Shown here: piece after piece, positions 1 through 9,213 of the stretch
Position numbering within the stretch: the stretch's first letter is position 1
How the letters are laid out: each line of letters begins with the position of its first letter
Source of the DNA: Planctomycetaceae bacterium
GTDB taxonomy: Bacteria; Planctomycetota; Planctomycetia; Planctomycetales; Planctomycetaceae
Assembly: GCA_029259845.1 (NCBI GenBank)
Contig: JAJDEI010000241.1
Location: 1 to 62,837 of the forward strand
Reading direction: 5' to 3'
Length of the DNA stretch: 62,837 nt
Program-made: the position numbers and the translations under genes
Notes under the pieces: generated by a model
The model's input: the letters and a program-made list of their open reading frames with translations, nothing else
The model's database searches: none
Told to the model about the DNA's origin: nothing

Positions 1-49
1 TCTCTATCAATCGAAGACCCAATCACTTACGACACTTCAAGTGCCATTC

Positions 50-137
50 GGGTCAGGCACCTTTTCGTGCCATTTCGTGGGAGAGCGGCGTTGACGAACA
101 CCTCAAGTTCTCGGCCCCACGAATTGGTGCCTGACCC
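50..137. repeat. Inverted repeat GGGTCAGGCACC / GGTGCCTGACCC
   Basis: A 12-bp arm at 50-61 is the exact reverse complement of 126-137, with 64 bp between. It lies just upstream of the first gene. The arrangement resembles a REP-type intergenic palindrome; a regulatory role is not shown. Confidence 0.6.
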
Positions 138-245
138 CGACGGGAGGGGGTTCTGCTTGCAGTCCGGGGTGTGTTCGAGAATGATTCAGAGGCTGGCTCA
201 TTTCCGCCACTGCGATTCCTCGGCAGGACCAACGTCGTGAGGTCA

Positions 246-2309
246 ATGGCTGCCATTCTAATGCTGCTTGTGGCGACGGTCGCGCGGACCGCAGTCGCCG
301 ACGGTGTCGTCGACGGAAGGCTGCAGATGTCGGTCGAACCGCAGTTCGGGGCGTTCCGGGGCCAGGCGCCGTTGGCCGTGAAGGTGACGCTGGGTTGGTC
401 GGACTCCGCATTGATCGAGGGGCGGTTGCGGCTCAAATGGTACGTCGATCAGACCCACCTGGGCACGTACGTCTCCCCGGAAACAGCGCTGGCCGACAGC
501 AGGATCAAACGATCGATTCTGCTCCCGCCGGCGATCATGCCTCAGGACGCGGCGGCCTTTTCCGTGCAGGGGGAGTTCGTCACCCGGGACCAGGTTTATG
601 ATCTCGACATCCACGATCTGGCGGTGCCGCTCGACTGGCGGCGGACGTTTGTCGTGGGCCTTCTCCGGTCACCCGTACTGAGAATGGAAGCGGAGGGGGC
701 CGGCGCGGAAGTTCCCCGTCGTGTGCGGCTCATTCAGTCGTTGCGGTTCGAGCAGTTCATCAAGACGCCGCTGCGGGCCCGCGAACTGAGCACGATGGTC
801 GTCGAAGTCGACCCGGACGACGTTCCCACGAACCCGCTGCAACTGATGGGATTCGACATGCTGGTGATCGCGGGGGAAAGTCTTGGCAAGCTGACGGTGC
901 CGTGTCTGGAGAGTCTGGTTACGTGGGTCGAGGCGGGCGGAAGCCTGTGCTGTCTGATTGATGGCCCGTTGCCGGAGAGACATGTCGCCTTTGTGAATCG
1001 TTTGGCAGGCGCTGATCCCGCTGAGGCCCCCTACCTGCGAACGGAAGCGGGACGTTTGCTGCCGGTCGCGGGTGAGGCGGTGGGGATCGGCCATCATCGA
1101 CCGGCGCTGGGCCGGCTGGTGGTGGCGCGGGGCTCCGTCGACTACGGCGGCGAGGACTGGCAACGGGCCCTGTTGTTTCTGTGGAAGGTGCGTCAGGAGC
1201 GGATCGCTGATTGGGAACAGGGCCGCGAGTGGCCGCTCGACGCCGTCGCCGAAACCGACGATTACGACGCAGCGTATCTCGTGCCGCTCTCCCTGGAGCC
1301 GAACCGTCCGTTGTCGGTCGGTCCGATGACGAATCTGTTGCTGCCGCAGTCGATCCAGGGGCTTCCGCTGCTGACCATCGGTGCGATCCTTGTGCTGTTC
1401 CTGGTGGTGATCGCGCCGGGAGACTATTTCCTGTTGGGATGGTTGCGGCGGCGGCGATGGACGTGGGTGCTGTTCCCGGCGATGTCGCTGTTGTTTACTT
1501 GGCTGATGATGGGACTGGCCGAGCGTCACCTGGGGTCGGCCAATCTGGGCCGTTCGATCACCATCGTCGATCTGTCGAGCGACGGGCGGCCGGTCCGTGT
1601 TTCGAGGATCGATCTGTTGTATTCGGCGTTCAATCAGACGGTTCGCGACGAGCAGCAGCGATCGCTAATGGTGCCGGTCGATCCGGAGACGAAAGAATCG
1701 ACCGCGGCCCGGGTGAGCGTGCGTGGATACACGCCTGACTACGAAGAGCCGTGGACGTATATCGGAAACCTGCCGGGACGGCATGTCGTGGAGCGGACGG
1801 TGCGTCAATGGTCGCCGCGGCTGTCCCGCGCGACGACACTCGGCGCGCCGGTTCTGCGATCAGATTTACCGCTGGCCGGTTCGCCGCTCGCCGGGTTCGA
1901 CTGGCAGTCGGTTTCGCGGGAACGGCTCGCTCAGCCGGATGGCCTGAGAGAATTGTGGCGCGCACTGCGGGAGTACGACTCGTCCGTCGACGTGGTGGTC
2001 CTGGGAGACACGCGGGGCGTCGGTTTCGAGCAAGCCGGCGACCCGGACCCGGACCCGAAACCGGAGCAGGGACAAGCCGCTCAGCGATTGGCGGTCTCCC
2101 GTTTTGTATTCGCAAACTCGATCAGTCGCACGGAGGACTCGCGGTTGTTCACGCTGGTCTCGCAAGTCTCGCCAACAGCGGCCGGCCAATGGGAAGACCT
2201 GGCGATCCTCGACTCTTCCGGCGATGGGGACCTGCTTGTTGTGGCCGTGACCGAGCCCACGGAGGGGCAATACGTCGCATATCGAAAACTGCTGATCGAG
2301 GAAGAGTGA
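246..2309 (+). CDS. Membrane protein of unknown function, upstream of an ABC transporter
   Basis: The frame is open from 171, but ATG 246 is preferred because it directly precedes a hydrophobic signal-like stretch (AAILMLLVATVARTAVA). The protein is 687 aa. About 350 mostly soluble residues are followed by two close membrane segments (ILVLFLVVIAPGDYFLLGW and the VLFPAMSLLFTWLMM region) and a soluble C-terminal domain. It sits 160 bp upstream of an ABC ATPase and an ABC-2 permease on the same strand. This resembles bacterial loci where a large exported protein accompanies an ABC-2 exporter, so an accessory role is inferred. I recognise no enzyme motif and assign no function. Confidence 0.75.
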   Translation: MAAILMLLVATVARTAVADGVVDGRLQMSVEPQFGAFRGQAPLAVKVTLGWSDSALIEGRLRLKWYVDQTHLGTYVSPETALADSRIKRSILLPPAIMPQDAAAFSVQGEFVTRDQVYDLDIHDLAVPLDWRRTFVVGLLRSPVLRMEAEGAGAEVPRRVRLIQSLRFEQFIKTPLRARELSTMVVEVDPDDVPTNPLQLMGFDMLVIAGESLGKLTVPCLESLVTWVEAGGSLCCLIDGPLPERHVAFVNRLAGADPAEAPYLRTEAGRLLPVAGEAVGIGHHRPALGRLVVARGSVDYGGEDWQRALLFLWKVRQERIADWEQGREWPLDAVAETDDYDAAYLVPLSLEPNRPLSVGPMTNLLLPQSIQGLPLLTIGAILVLFLVVIAPGDYFLLGWLRRRRWTWVLFPAMSLLFTWLMMGLAERHLGSANLGRSITIVDLSSDGRPVRVSRIDLLYSAFNQTVRDEQQRSLMVPVDPETKESTAARVSVRGYTPDYEEPWTYIGNLPGRHVVERTVRQWSPRLSRATTLGAPVLRSDLPLAGSPLAGFDWQSVSRERLAQPDGLRELWRALREYDSSVDVVVLGDTRGVGFEQAGDPDPDPKPEQGQAAQRLAVSRFVFANSISRTEDSRLFTLVSQVSPTAAGQWEDLAILDSSGDGDLLVVAVTEPTEGQYVAYRKLLIEEE

Positions 2310-2343
2310 TTTCTTGTCAACGAGTCACGTGTCTCCATGAAGG

Positions 2344-2412
2344 TCGCTTGCGGTTTCGCACGACCCCAGTGAGGTCCAAACGAACTTTGGCGCGCTGCGA
2401 AACCGCAAGCGA
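2344..2412. repeat. 17-bp inverted repeat between the membrane protein and ABC ATPase genes
   Basis: Positions 2344-2360 (TCGCTTGCGGTTTCGCA) are the perfect reverse complement of 2396-2412, with a 35-bp spacer. It fills the gap upstream of the ABC ATPase. It could form a hairpin or be a REP-like element; no poly-T run follows. Confidence 0.75.
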
Positions 2413-2471
2413 TGTTGCCAACCGATGATGAAACGAGAAGTCAACAGACACCCGATTCGCAAGGAAAACTG

Positions 2472-3404
2472 ATGTCGTTTGTGCAGATCGAGGACCTGCG
2501 GGTCAGTTATGGCGATGTGCGGGCCGTGCGGGGGATTTCGTTTGAGATCCCGCAGGGCGACGTGTTCGGGTTTATCGGGCCGAACGGAGCGGGCAAGTCG
2601 ACGACAATCAAGGTGTTGGCGACGCTGCTCAAGCCGTTTTCGGGCCGCGTGCGGATTGCGGGCATCGACGTGCCGCGGCACCCAATGGCGATCCGCCGCC
2701 GCATTGGCTACATGCCCGACTTCTTCGGCGTTTACGAAGACCTCTCTGCCCTCGAATACCTACATTTCTTTGCGGCTGCGTTTCAGATCCCCCGCAGCCA
2801 CCGGACCCGGACCATCGGCGACGTGCTCGCCCTGACCGACATGACGGACAAGGCGGAGGAGCCGGTCGACAGCCTGTCACGGGGGATGAAACAGCGGCTC
2901 GGACTGGCCCGGGTGCTGCTTCACGACCCGGACCTGCTGTTGCTCGACGAGCCCGCCTCGGGGCTCGACCCGCGTGCCCGGATTGAAGTCCGCGAACTGC
3001 TCAAAGCGCTGCAGGGCATGGGGAAAACGATCCTCATCTCATCGCACATCCTGCACGAGCTCGCGCAATTGTGCACGCGGATCGGCATCATCGAGGCGGG
3101 CAAGCTGGTCGCCGCCGGATCGCTGGGAGAGATTTACGCGAATCTCGGCCTGATGCAGGTCGTGCATGTGCAGATCCTCAATCTGACCGACGATATGACG
3201 GCGCGGCTCAAGGCGATCCCCGGCGTGATGAGCGTCGAAACGCAGGTCGACCGCGTCTCCCTGCGGATGCGCGCCGGCGAAATCACTGCGGAGGACCTGC
3301 TCGATCGCATCCACGCCCTCGGTGCCCGCATCCGCATGTTTCAGCCCGAAGCAATGGACATGGAGACCGCGTTCATGAAGCTCACCGAGGGGAAAACCGC
3401 GTGA
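2472..3404 (+). CDS. ABC transporter ATP-binding protein
   Basis: This 310-aa nucleotide-binding subunit powers an ABC-2 type exporter. It shows Walker A GPNGAGKST, the signature LSRGMKQRLGLA, Walker B LLLLDEP followed by ASGLDP, and an H-loop in ISSHIL. The C-terminal ~90 residues form the accessory domain common in the NatA/CcmA-like group. ATG 2472 is chosen because the start MSFVQIEDLRV aligns with the family start and AAGGAAAA lies just upstream; the open frame reaches back to 2412. Its membrane partner is very likely the permease at 3780, although a minus-strand gene separates them. The substrate is unknown. Confidence 0.93.
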   Translation: MSFVQIEDLRVSYGDVRAVRGISFEIPQGDVFGFIGPNGAGKSTTIKVLATLLKPFSGRVRIAGIDVPRHPMAIRRRIGYMPDFFGVYEDLSALEYLHFFAAAFQIPRSHRTRTIGDVLALTDMTDKAEEPVDSLSRGMKQRLGLARVLLHDPDLLLLDEPASGLDPRARIEVRELLKALQGMGKTILISSHILHELAQLCTRIGIIEAGKLVAAGSLGEIYANLGLMQVVHVQILNLTDDMTARLKAIPGVMSVETQVDRVSLRMRAGEITAEDLLDRIHALGARIRMFQPEAMDMETAFMKLTEGKTA

Positions 3405-3417
3405 GCGAACAAGCAGC

Positions 3418-3669
3418 CTATGTCGCCGGCAAGTCGAACTCCGCCCGAATTTCCGCCATCACCTCTGCTGCGGGACGGTCCCGCCCGGCCTCCAATTCTC
3501 GAATCGAGCGACGGAGGACCGCATTGACAACCGCCCGCTCTTCACAGGCAACGTCTGCTTCGAGCCACAAGGCGACCAGTTCCTGCAGAGATGCGTCGCC
3601 ACCACCGTTGTTGAGTCTCGCGGAGGCAAACTCGTGAAACCGGTTCAGTTCATCCTGTGTGACGGACAT
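3418..3669 (-). CDS. Small antitoxin-like protein on the strand opposite the ABC operon
   Basis: An 83-aa acidic, helical protein starting MSVTQDELNRFHEFA. The start at 3669 has a GAGGA ribosome-binding sequence upstream; the longer frame to 3756 lacks one. Two helical stretches are followed by a C-terminal element (RPAAEVMAEIRAEF) like those of small ParD- or PHD-type antitoxins. That resemblance is an inference from layout, not a confirmed family match. No toxin-like ORF lies next to it. It occupies most of the 375-bp gap between the ABC ATPase and the permease, so it looks inserted or overlapping antisense to the transcript. Confidence 0.6.
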   Translation of the reverse strand: MSVTQDELNRFHEFASARLNNGGGDASLQELVALWLEADVACEERAVVNAVLRRSIRELEAGRDRPAAEVMAEIRAEFDLPAT

Positions 3670-3779
3670 GACGACATCCTCGCAACGTAATCCAAAACCG
3701 GCCCAGACTAACATGTGGGGCCGGTGACGGGCCAAAGTATTTTCAAGAGCGGTCACTCACAACAGACCGAAATCGAGTC

Positions 3780-5522
3780 ATGGACTCTCTTCTGCAACAT
3801 CTCCGCTTTCCGCTGCTGATGAAGGAGTTGACGGAGCAGGCGAACAGGCGGCGGACGTACATCGTCCGGTTTCTGTACGCGTTCGTGCTGTTTGGTTTGG
3901 GGTTGCTGGCGATTGCGGGGGGAGAGTCGGGAGGCGACATCCGGCTCGGTGCCGGGCGGGACATCTTCCACGATCTGGTGCGGATGCAGTTCTGGCTCGT
4001 GCTGATCTTTCTGCCCGCGACCGCCAGCGGTGCGCTGACCATCGAGAAGGAACACGACTCGCTGGCGCTGCTGTTACTGACGACGATTCCGCCGTGGTCG
4101 ATCGTGCTGCAAAAATTTCTCAGCCGTCTGATTCCGATGGTGTCGTTTCTGTTGCTGGCGTTTCCATTGATGGCAGCCGCCTACAGTTACGGGGGCGTTG
4201 CGACCGGGGAACTGATCGGGGCAATCGGTCTGCTGTTGCTATTCGCCGCAGAAGTCGCGTCCGTTGCGGTGATGTGCTCTGCCTATTGTCGCACAACGGG
4301 AGAGGCATTCATCGCGACATACGCGCTGTTGGCGCTACTTGCAGCGTTCGGCATCTGGCCGCAATTGCATTTCTCTCTGTTGACGGAAACGACTGTTCCA
4401 AATGCCGTGGAAGAGACCTGGACAGGCGCATTCCTCACCATGTTGGTGAGCCTCGTTTGTCTTGTCGTCGCCAGTCGGTTCGTTGAGTCGCGGGCGTTTG
4501 TCCCGCCGCGCAACTTGCTGCTGCAGATGTTTCAGAAACTCGACCGGTTCTATAACGACTTGAATAAGGTGACCGGGGGCGTTGTCCTGTTCGACGACCG
4601 CAATCAGTTGCCGGGCGACGACCCGATTGCGTGGCGGGAGACGTCGAAAAAGTCGCTGGGAACGGCCCGCTACCTGTTTCGTGTCTTCACCGCCCTGGAG
4701 GTGCCGATCCTGTTTGTGGCCGCCGCCGTGAACATCGACATGGTGCGGGGGAGCAGCTCGGTGACAGGATTGCTGTACATCCTATGGGTGATTGCTGCTG
4801 CGCTGCTTTGTGTGCATGCATCCGGGGTCGTCACCGCCGAGCGTTCGCGGCAAACGCTCGACTCGCTGCTGACCGCGCCGCTGACCGGTGCCGAGATCGT
4901 CAAGCAGAAGATGGCCGGTGTTCGCCGATTGATTGGCGTGCTGCTGGTTCCGTTCGGATCGATCTACGTGTTTCAACTTTGGTTTCGGGGTTTCGACATC
5001 GGTTATGCGGTCGGATCGTTCGGAACGGCGTTTATCTTTCTGTGGCTGGTCACATGGGGGGCGCTGTGGATCGGCCTGCACCTGCACGGCACGATGAAGG
5101 CAGTGCTGACGTCGATGTTCGCCGTGCTCGCGGTGTGCGCGGTGCCGATGATCGCGGAGACTGTGTTGTCACGTTGGACGCCGATGGCTCGAATCGGCGT
5201 GCCGGCATGGATCGGCAGCATGAGCCCGGCCAACATCATCCGGGGAATCGAGGGGCGCGGCACGCTCCACAATCCGGTGGGCGAGCTTCAGTTCTGGGTA
5301 TTGCTCGGAATGTTGCCGGTTTACGGACTGGCGTTGATGTGGGTTCGCGGCACATGTCTGCGGCATGCCGACCGGCTGCTGAACCGTGTGCCCGACGATG
5401 TGGATGCCCCGATCGACCCTGTCTCAGCCGACTCTTCCGACACGGCGGACCGCGACGAACGATCCGCTGCAGATGGAACTCATGCGGCTGCAACGTCCGA
5501 GATCGCTGAAACGGCGAACTGA
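3780..5522 (+). CDS. ABC-2 family transporter permease
   Basis: A 580-aa membrane protein with about 10-12 hydrophobic segments. Examples are YIVRFLYAFVLFGLGLLAIA near the N-terminus, LIGAIGLLLLFAAEVASVAVM and ILWVIAAALLCVHA. The motif ITAERSRQTLDSLL-like (residues ~355-370, seen as TAERSRQTLDSLLTAPL) and the earlier TIEKEHDSLALLLLT are typical of ABC-2 permeases. The duplicated form suggests two fused permease modules. The C-terminal ~40 residues are acidic and Ser/Thr rich, probably a disordered cytoplasmic tail. It most likely pairs with the ATPase at 2472. The substrate cannot be read from the sequence. Confidence 0.88.
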   Translation: MDSLLQHLRFPLLMKELTEQANRRRTYIVRFLYAFVLFGLGLLAIAGGESGGDIRLGAGRDIFHDLVRMQFWLVLIFLPATASGALTIEKEHDSLALLLLTTIPPWSIVLQKFLSRLIPMVSFLLLAFPLMAAAYSYGGVATGELIGAIGLLLLFAAEVASVAVMCSAYCRTTGEAFIATYALLALLAAFGIWPQLHFSLLTETTVPNAVEETWTGAFLTMLVSLVCLVVASRFVESRAFVPPRNLLLQMFQKLDRFYNDLNKVTGGVVLFDDRNQLPGDDPIAWRETSKKSLGTARYLFRVFTALEVPILFVAAAVNIDMVRGSSSVTGLLYILWVIAAALLCVHASGVVTAERSRQTLDSLLTAPLTGAEIVKQKMAGVRRLIGVLLVPFGSIYVFQLWFRGFDIGYAVGSFGTAFIFLWLVTWGALWIGLHLHGTMKAVLTSMFAVLAVCAVPMIAETVLSRWTPMARIGVPAWIGSMSPANIIRGIEGRGTLHNPVGELQFWVLLGMLPVYGLALMWVRGTCLRHADRLLNRVPDDVDAPIDPVSADSSDTADRDERSAADGTHAAATSEIAETAN

Positions 5523-5845
5523 GAATCTGTCCGAAAACTCGACCCCGGAGCCTCGCCCTCCCCTTCGCGGACCGCGCGACCGGCCGGCCGTTCTGCGAAC
5601 GGTCCCGAAACGGCGGTCTCTATCACTTCGTTCCCTTCATTGGCTTCTGTAACATCCGACGGTGGGCTGGCGAAAGCGACCGGTGAAAACGGCGGGTGAA
5701 AACGGCGGGTGGCTGGGGCCGAGGCTTTCCGAGCCCCCAGATGCATTGCGTCTGGGGGCTGCCGTTGGTCGACCCCAGCCACCCAGCGACCCCAGCCACC
5801 TGGTTCAGGTTTCGAGACGGCCTCAAGGGGAACAAAGGTTCGAGC
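5523..5845. other. Gene-free stretch upstream of purL
   Basis: No credible gene is seen. The stretch holds two near-tandem copies of a GTGAAAACGGCGG unit (about 5681-5707) and the hairpin repeat at 5707-5784. The purL frame is open into this region, but its translation there is repeat-derived rather than family-like. Confidence 0.6.
5707..5784. repeat. GGGTGGCTGGGG hairpin repeat, copy A (short form)
   Basis: The element begins GGGTGGCTGGGGC (5707-5719) and ends in the complementary GACCCCAGCCACCC (5771-5784). An inner CCCCCAG/CTGGGGG hairpin spans 5735-5759. A second partial right end (CGACCCCAGCCACC) follows to about 5800. It shares its termini with the longer elements at 23082 and 32993. 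Confidence 0.7.
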
Positions 5846-8800
5846 ATGCTTTGGGAAATTGAGATTCATCCCGTCGAGGGTCAGACGGACCGCGAGGGGA
5901 CTCGTGCGACCGGTGAGGCGGTTGCGTTTGGGACTGCGACGATTACCACGGTGCGGGCAGCGCGGTCGTATCTGGTTGAGGGGGAACTGGATGAGGAGGA
6001 GGTTACGGGTGAGGCGGTCGGTTTGCTGGCCGATGGGGTGGTCGAGCGATGTGCTGTGCATCGGTTGCCGGCGCACGCCCACGGGATGCAACCCGTGGGC
6101 GTGGGGGAGTCCACCTCTCACCCCTCACCCCTCGACCCTCACCTCCTCAACGTGCTGTTCAAGCCGGGGGTGACCGATAACGTGGGGGCGACGGCGACGC
6201 AGGCGCTCAAGGACGTTGGGCTGAAAGTCGATCGCGTGGCGACTTGTCGCAAGTACTGGATCAACGCCGAGGCAACTGAAGAGGATATCGCGCGGCTCTG
6301 TGGCAAAGTGCTCGCCAACGATTCGATCGAGCGGGTGATTCGGGGCCCTCTGCCGCTCACGTCGATCGCCGTCGGCAGCGATTACGAATTCTCCCTGCGA
6401 ACGACCGCGATTTGTGATGCCTCGGATGCCGCGCTTCAGGAGTTGTCCAAGGTCGGGCAGTTGTATCTCAGTCTCGTCGAGATGCAGACGATTCAGCGGT
6501 ATTTCCGCGATCTGGGCCGGGAGCCGACGGACATCGAATTGGAGACGGTCGCTCAAACCTGGAGTGAGCATTGTTCGCACAAGACGCTGGCGGGGCGGAT
6601 TCACTACCGGGATGAGCGGGGCGAGCGGCACTTTGAGAACATGCTCAAGGAGACGATCTTCGCGGCGACGCAGACGATCCGCGCGCGGTTGGGGGATGAC
6701 GACTGGTGCGTGAGCGTGTTCAAGGACAACGCGGGCATTGTGCGGTTCGACGACAAGCAGGACGTGTGCATCAAAGTCGAAACGCACAATCATCCCTCGG
6801 CCCTCGAACCGTACGGCGGTGCCAACACGGGATTGGGCGGCGTGATCCGCGACCCGTTGGGGACCGGGATGGGTGCGCGGCCGGTGTGCAATACCGACGT
6901 GTTCTGCTTCGCTCCGCCCGACACGCCGCACGACGGGCTCCCGCCGGGAGTGCTGCATCCCAAAAACGTGATGCAGGGGGTTGTCGCCGGCGTCCGCGAT
7001 TACGGGAACCGCATGGGGATTCCAACCGTCAACGGAGCGGTGTATTTTGACGAACGGTATCTCGGCAATCCGCTTGTTTACTGCGGAAACGTGGCGATGA
7101 TTCCCCGCGGGATGAGTGAAAAAGAAGTTGTGCCGGGTGACTACATCGTCACCGTCGGCGGCCGTACCGGGCGGGACGGCATTCACGGGGCCACCTTTTC
7201 TTCGGCCGAACTGACCCACGAAAGCGACGAGTTGTCCGGCGGTGCGGTGCAGATCGGCAACGCCATCACCGAGAAAATGCTGATGGACGTGATTCTCGAA
7301 GCCCGCGACCGGGGCCTGTATGACGCCATCACCGACTGCGGTGCGGGCGGGTTCAGCAGCGCGGTCGGCGAGATGGGCGAGGAGTGCGGCGCGGAGGTGT
7401 GGCTCGACAAGGCTCCCCTTAAGTACAACGGCCTGTCCTATACGGAAATCTGGATCAGCGAAGCGCAGGAGCGGATGGTGCTCGCGGTCCCGCCGGTGTC
7501 GTGGGACGAGTTTGAATCGTTGTGTGCGTCCGAAGGGGTCGAAGCGACTGTGATCGGCAAATTCACCGACACGCGTCGGCTCGTCCTCAAGTACGACGGC
7601 ACGGAGGTCGGCAATCTGGAGATGGCGTTCCTGCACGACGGTCGCCCGCCGGTGATCCGTGAGGCAGTGTTTCGGAGCTCCGAGCCTGAAGGGCCAAACA
7701 ATCAGAACCCCGCCCCTGAAGGGCCGAACGATCACAGCCCCGACCGTCAGGGAGGGTTCGGTCAGCGACCAAATGCGAGCAGCGTTAACTCAGCGGGACC
7801 CGGCGCTCACGCTTCGCGCTTTGAGGAGTTCGGGAACACGCTCAAGGAGATTCTGGGCTCCCTCAACGTCTGCTCGAAGGAATGGATCATTCGCCAGTAT
7901 GACCACGAGGTGCAGGGGGGGAGCGTGGTGAAGCCGTTGGTCGGTGTGTGTCAGGACGGTCCCTCCGATGCGGCGGTGGTGCGTCCCGATCTGACGTCGA
8001 ATCGGGGGCTTGTCGTTTCGTGCGGGATGAATCCGAGGTACGGAGACATCGACCCTTATTGGATGGCGGCGGCAGCGATCGACGAAGCGGTTCGCAACTG
8101 CGTCGCCGTCGGAGCGGACCCGTCGCGGATCGCGATCCTGGACAATTTCTGCTGGGGCAACACTGAGTGTCCGGAGACACTCGGGTCGCTGGTTCGCGCA
8201 GCTCTCGGGTGTCAGGAAACGGCGGTGGCGTTGGGGACGCCGTTTGTGAGCGGAAAGGATTCGCTCAACAATGAGTTCACGTATGAGAAAGCCCACGGGT
8301 TGCACATTAACCAAGCCCACGGGTTGCAACCCGTGGGCTTGGGCACGGAGACGATCTCGATCCCGCCTTCCTTGCTGATCACCGCTCTGGGGCAGGTGGC
8401 CGACATTCGCCGGTGCGTGACGATGGACCTCAAGGAGCCGGGGAACGTGCTGTTTCTCGTCGGCCAAACTGAAGCTGAATTCGGAGGGAGCCACTATCAT
8501 TGGGTCACCGATGGCAGCGGAGGGACGGTTCCTCGTGTTGATTTGGAGCGGGCCCCTGCCGTCTTTGCGGCGGTGCACGAGGCGATCACGACGGGCCTCG
8601 TGCGGAGTTGCCACGATTTGAGCGAAGGAGGGCTTGCCGTCGGAATCGCCGAGATGGCGTTTGCGGGCGGGCGGGGAGTGACCGTGTCGCTGGAGGCTTT
8701 CGGGACGATGGACGACACGGTCGTGTTGTTCTCGGAGAGTTGCACGCGGTTCCTGTTCGAGGTGCCGGCGTCGGATGCGGACCGGTTTGCGAAGCTCATT

Positions 8801-8950
8801 GAAGAACGGACCGGACGCAGCGCTGCCCGATTGGGTGTCGTGACGGATACCGACCGGATGCGGGTGACTAACCTTGACGGCCGGGTGCTCGTCGATGAAA
8901 CGATCGGCGGATTGAAGGAGTGTTGGCAACGTCCGTTGGATTGGGCTTGA
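5846..8950 (+). CDS. purL: Phosphoribosylformylglycinamidine synthase, PurL with PurS-like repeats
   Basis: A 1034-aa enzyme for step four of purine synthesis, amidating FGAR to FGAM with ammonia from a separate PurQ. ATG 5846 opens with [12 protein letters not shown], the expected N-terminus. Two PurS-like segments (residues ~1-75 and ~100-170) precede the synthase. Core motifs are [61 protein letters not shown] and [10 protein letters not shown]-like [17 protein letters not shown]. No glutaminase domain is present. Repetitive DNA has entered the frame three times (6074-6103, 7685-7774, 8291-8342), adding peptides such as [10 protein letters not shown] without breaking it, so the protein is longer than a minimal PurS-PurL. 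Confidence 0.95.
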   Translation: MLWEIEIHPVEGQTDREGTRATGEAVAFGTATITTVRAARSYLVEGELDEEEVTGEAVGLLADGVVERCAVHRLPAHAHGMQPVGVGESTSHPSPLDPHLLNVLFKPGVTDNVGATATQALKDVGLKVDRVATCRKYWINAEATEEDIARLCGKVLANDSIERVIRGPLPLTSIAVGSDYEFSLRTTAICDASDAALQELSKVGQLYLSLVEMQTIQRYFRDLGREPTDIELETVAQTWSEHCSHKTLAGRIHYRDERGERHFENMLKETIFAATQTIRARLGDDDWCVSVFKDNAGIVRFDDKQDVCIKVETHNHPSALEPYGGANTGLGGVIRDPLGTGMGARPVCNTDVFCFAPPDTPHDGLPPGVLHPKNVMQGVVAGVRDYGNRMGIPTVNGAVYFDERYLGNPLVYCGNVAMIPRGMSEKEVVPGDYIVTVGGRTGRDGIHGATFSSAELTHESDELSGGAVQIGNAITEKMLMDVILEARDRGLYDAITDCGAGGFSSAVGEMGEECGAEVWLDKAPLKYNGLSYTEIWISEAQERMVLAVPPVSWDEFESLCASEGVEATVIGKFTDTRRLVLKYDGTEVGNLEMAFLHDGRPPVIREAVFRSSEPEGPNNQNPAPEGPNDHSPDRQGGFGQRPNASSVNSAGPGAHASRFEEFGNTLKEILGSLNVCSKEWIIRQYDHEVQGGSVVKPLVGVCQDGPSDAAVVRPDLTSNRGLVVSCGMNPRYGDIDPYWMAAAAIDEAVRNCVAVGADPSRIAILDNFCWGNTECPETLGSLVRAALGCQETAVALGTPFVSGKDSLNNEFTYEKAHGLHINQAHGLQPVGLGTETISIPPSLLITALGQVADIRRCVTMDLKEPGNVLFLVGQTEAEFGGSHYHWVTDGSGGTVPRVDLERAPAVFAAVHEAITTGLVRSCHDLSEGGLAVGIAEMAFAGGRGVTVSLEAFGTMDDTVVLFSESCTRFLFEVPASDADRFAKLIEERTGRSAARLGVVTDTDRMRVTNLDGRVLVDETIGGLKECWQRPLDWA
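6074..6103. repeat. In-frame palindrome inside purL (CACGCCCACGGG arms)
   Basis: A 12-bp perfect stem, 6074-6085 with 6092-6103, and a 6-nt loop. It is translated as [12 protein letters not shown] in PurL, between the two PurS-like repeats. It is a relative of the 8311-8342 palindrome, sharing the CCCACGGG/CCCGTGGG core. Confidence 0.85.
7685..7774. repeat. Three 30-bp tandem repeat units inside purL
   Basis: Units at 7685-7714, 7715-7744 and a diverged one at 7745-7774 encode [20 protein letters not shown] and [10 protein letters not shown]. The antisense strand reads as LPDGRGCD and LQGRGSDC, a DGRGSD-type peptide I associate with dispersed bacterial repeats. The unit is 30 bp, so the purL frame is kept. 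Confidence 0.75.
8291..8342. repeat. 32-bp perfect palindrome plus partial copy inside purL
   Basis: Positions 8311-8342 are a perfect 32-bp palindrome with core CCCACGGGTTGCAACCCGTGGG. A partial copy (GCCCACGGGTTGCA) sits just before, at 8291-8304. Together they encode [18 protein letters not shown] between two conserved PurL regions, where the family normally has only a short loop (inferred). Confidence 0.88.
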
Positions 8951-9033
8951 GACGAACAGGTGAGCCGCTCCACGGTCTTTGCGAAACATCGAATCTCGTG
9001 GATTCTCCGTTGACCAGTTTGTCGGGTGAATTC

Positions 9034-9076
9034 GGGGTAGCACCGGTTGTCCCAACCGGTGCCGCGCAGCGGCAGG
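9034..9076 (+). repeat. REP-like palindrome, forward copy
   Basis: GGGGTAGCACCGGTTG opens the element. CACCGGTTG-tcc-CAACCGGTG (9041-9061) is a perfect stem and GCCGCGCAGCGGC follows. It is a sister of the inverted copy at 9145-9172. Confidence 0.75.
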
Positions 9077-9144
9077 AAGCTTATCCTTGGACACGTACGA
9101 GATTGACCCGGCGAGTAATCCAGAGGCTTCTTTTCGCGTTGCGA

Positions 9145-9172
9145 CACGGGTTGGGACAACCCGTGCTACCCA
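9145..9172 (-). repeat. REP-like palindrome, inverted copy
   Basis: CACGGGTTG-gga-CAACCCGTG (9145-9165) followed by CTACCC is the reverse orientation of the 9034 element. The two copies face each other about 70 bp apart in the purL to IMPase gap and could fold into one long hairpin. Confidence 0.75.
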
Positions 9173-9213
9173 TATTCAATGGCCGAACAATAAATTCCCA
9201 AGGAGGTATTCGG

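Noticed and set aside
171-245. N-terminal extension of the first membrane protein
   Set aside because: The start at 246 directly precedes the signal-like segment; the extra 25 residues have no supporting feature.
6125-7735. 536-aa minus-strand ORF inside purL
   Set aside because: Antisense shadow of a high-GC gene; purL motifs are clear on plus.
7790-9094. 434-aa minus-strand ORF
   Set aside because: Shadow of purL running into a REP-like palindrome; it has no family features.
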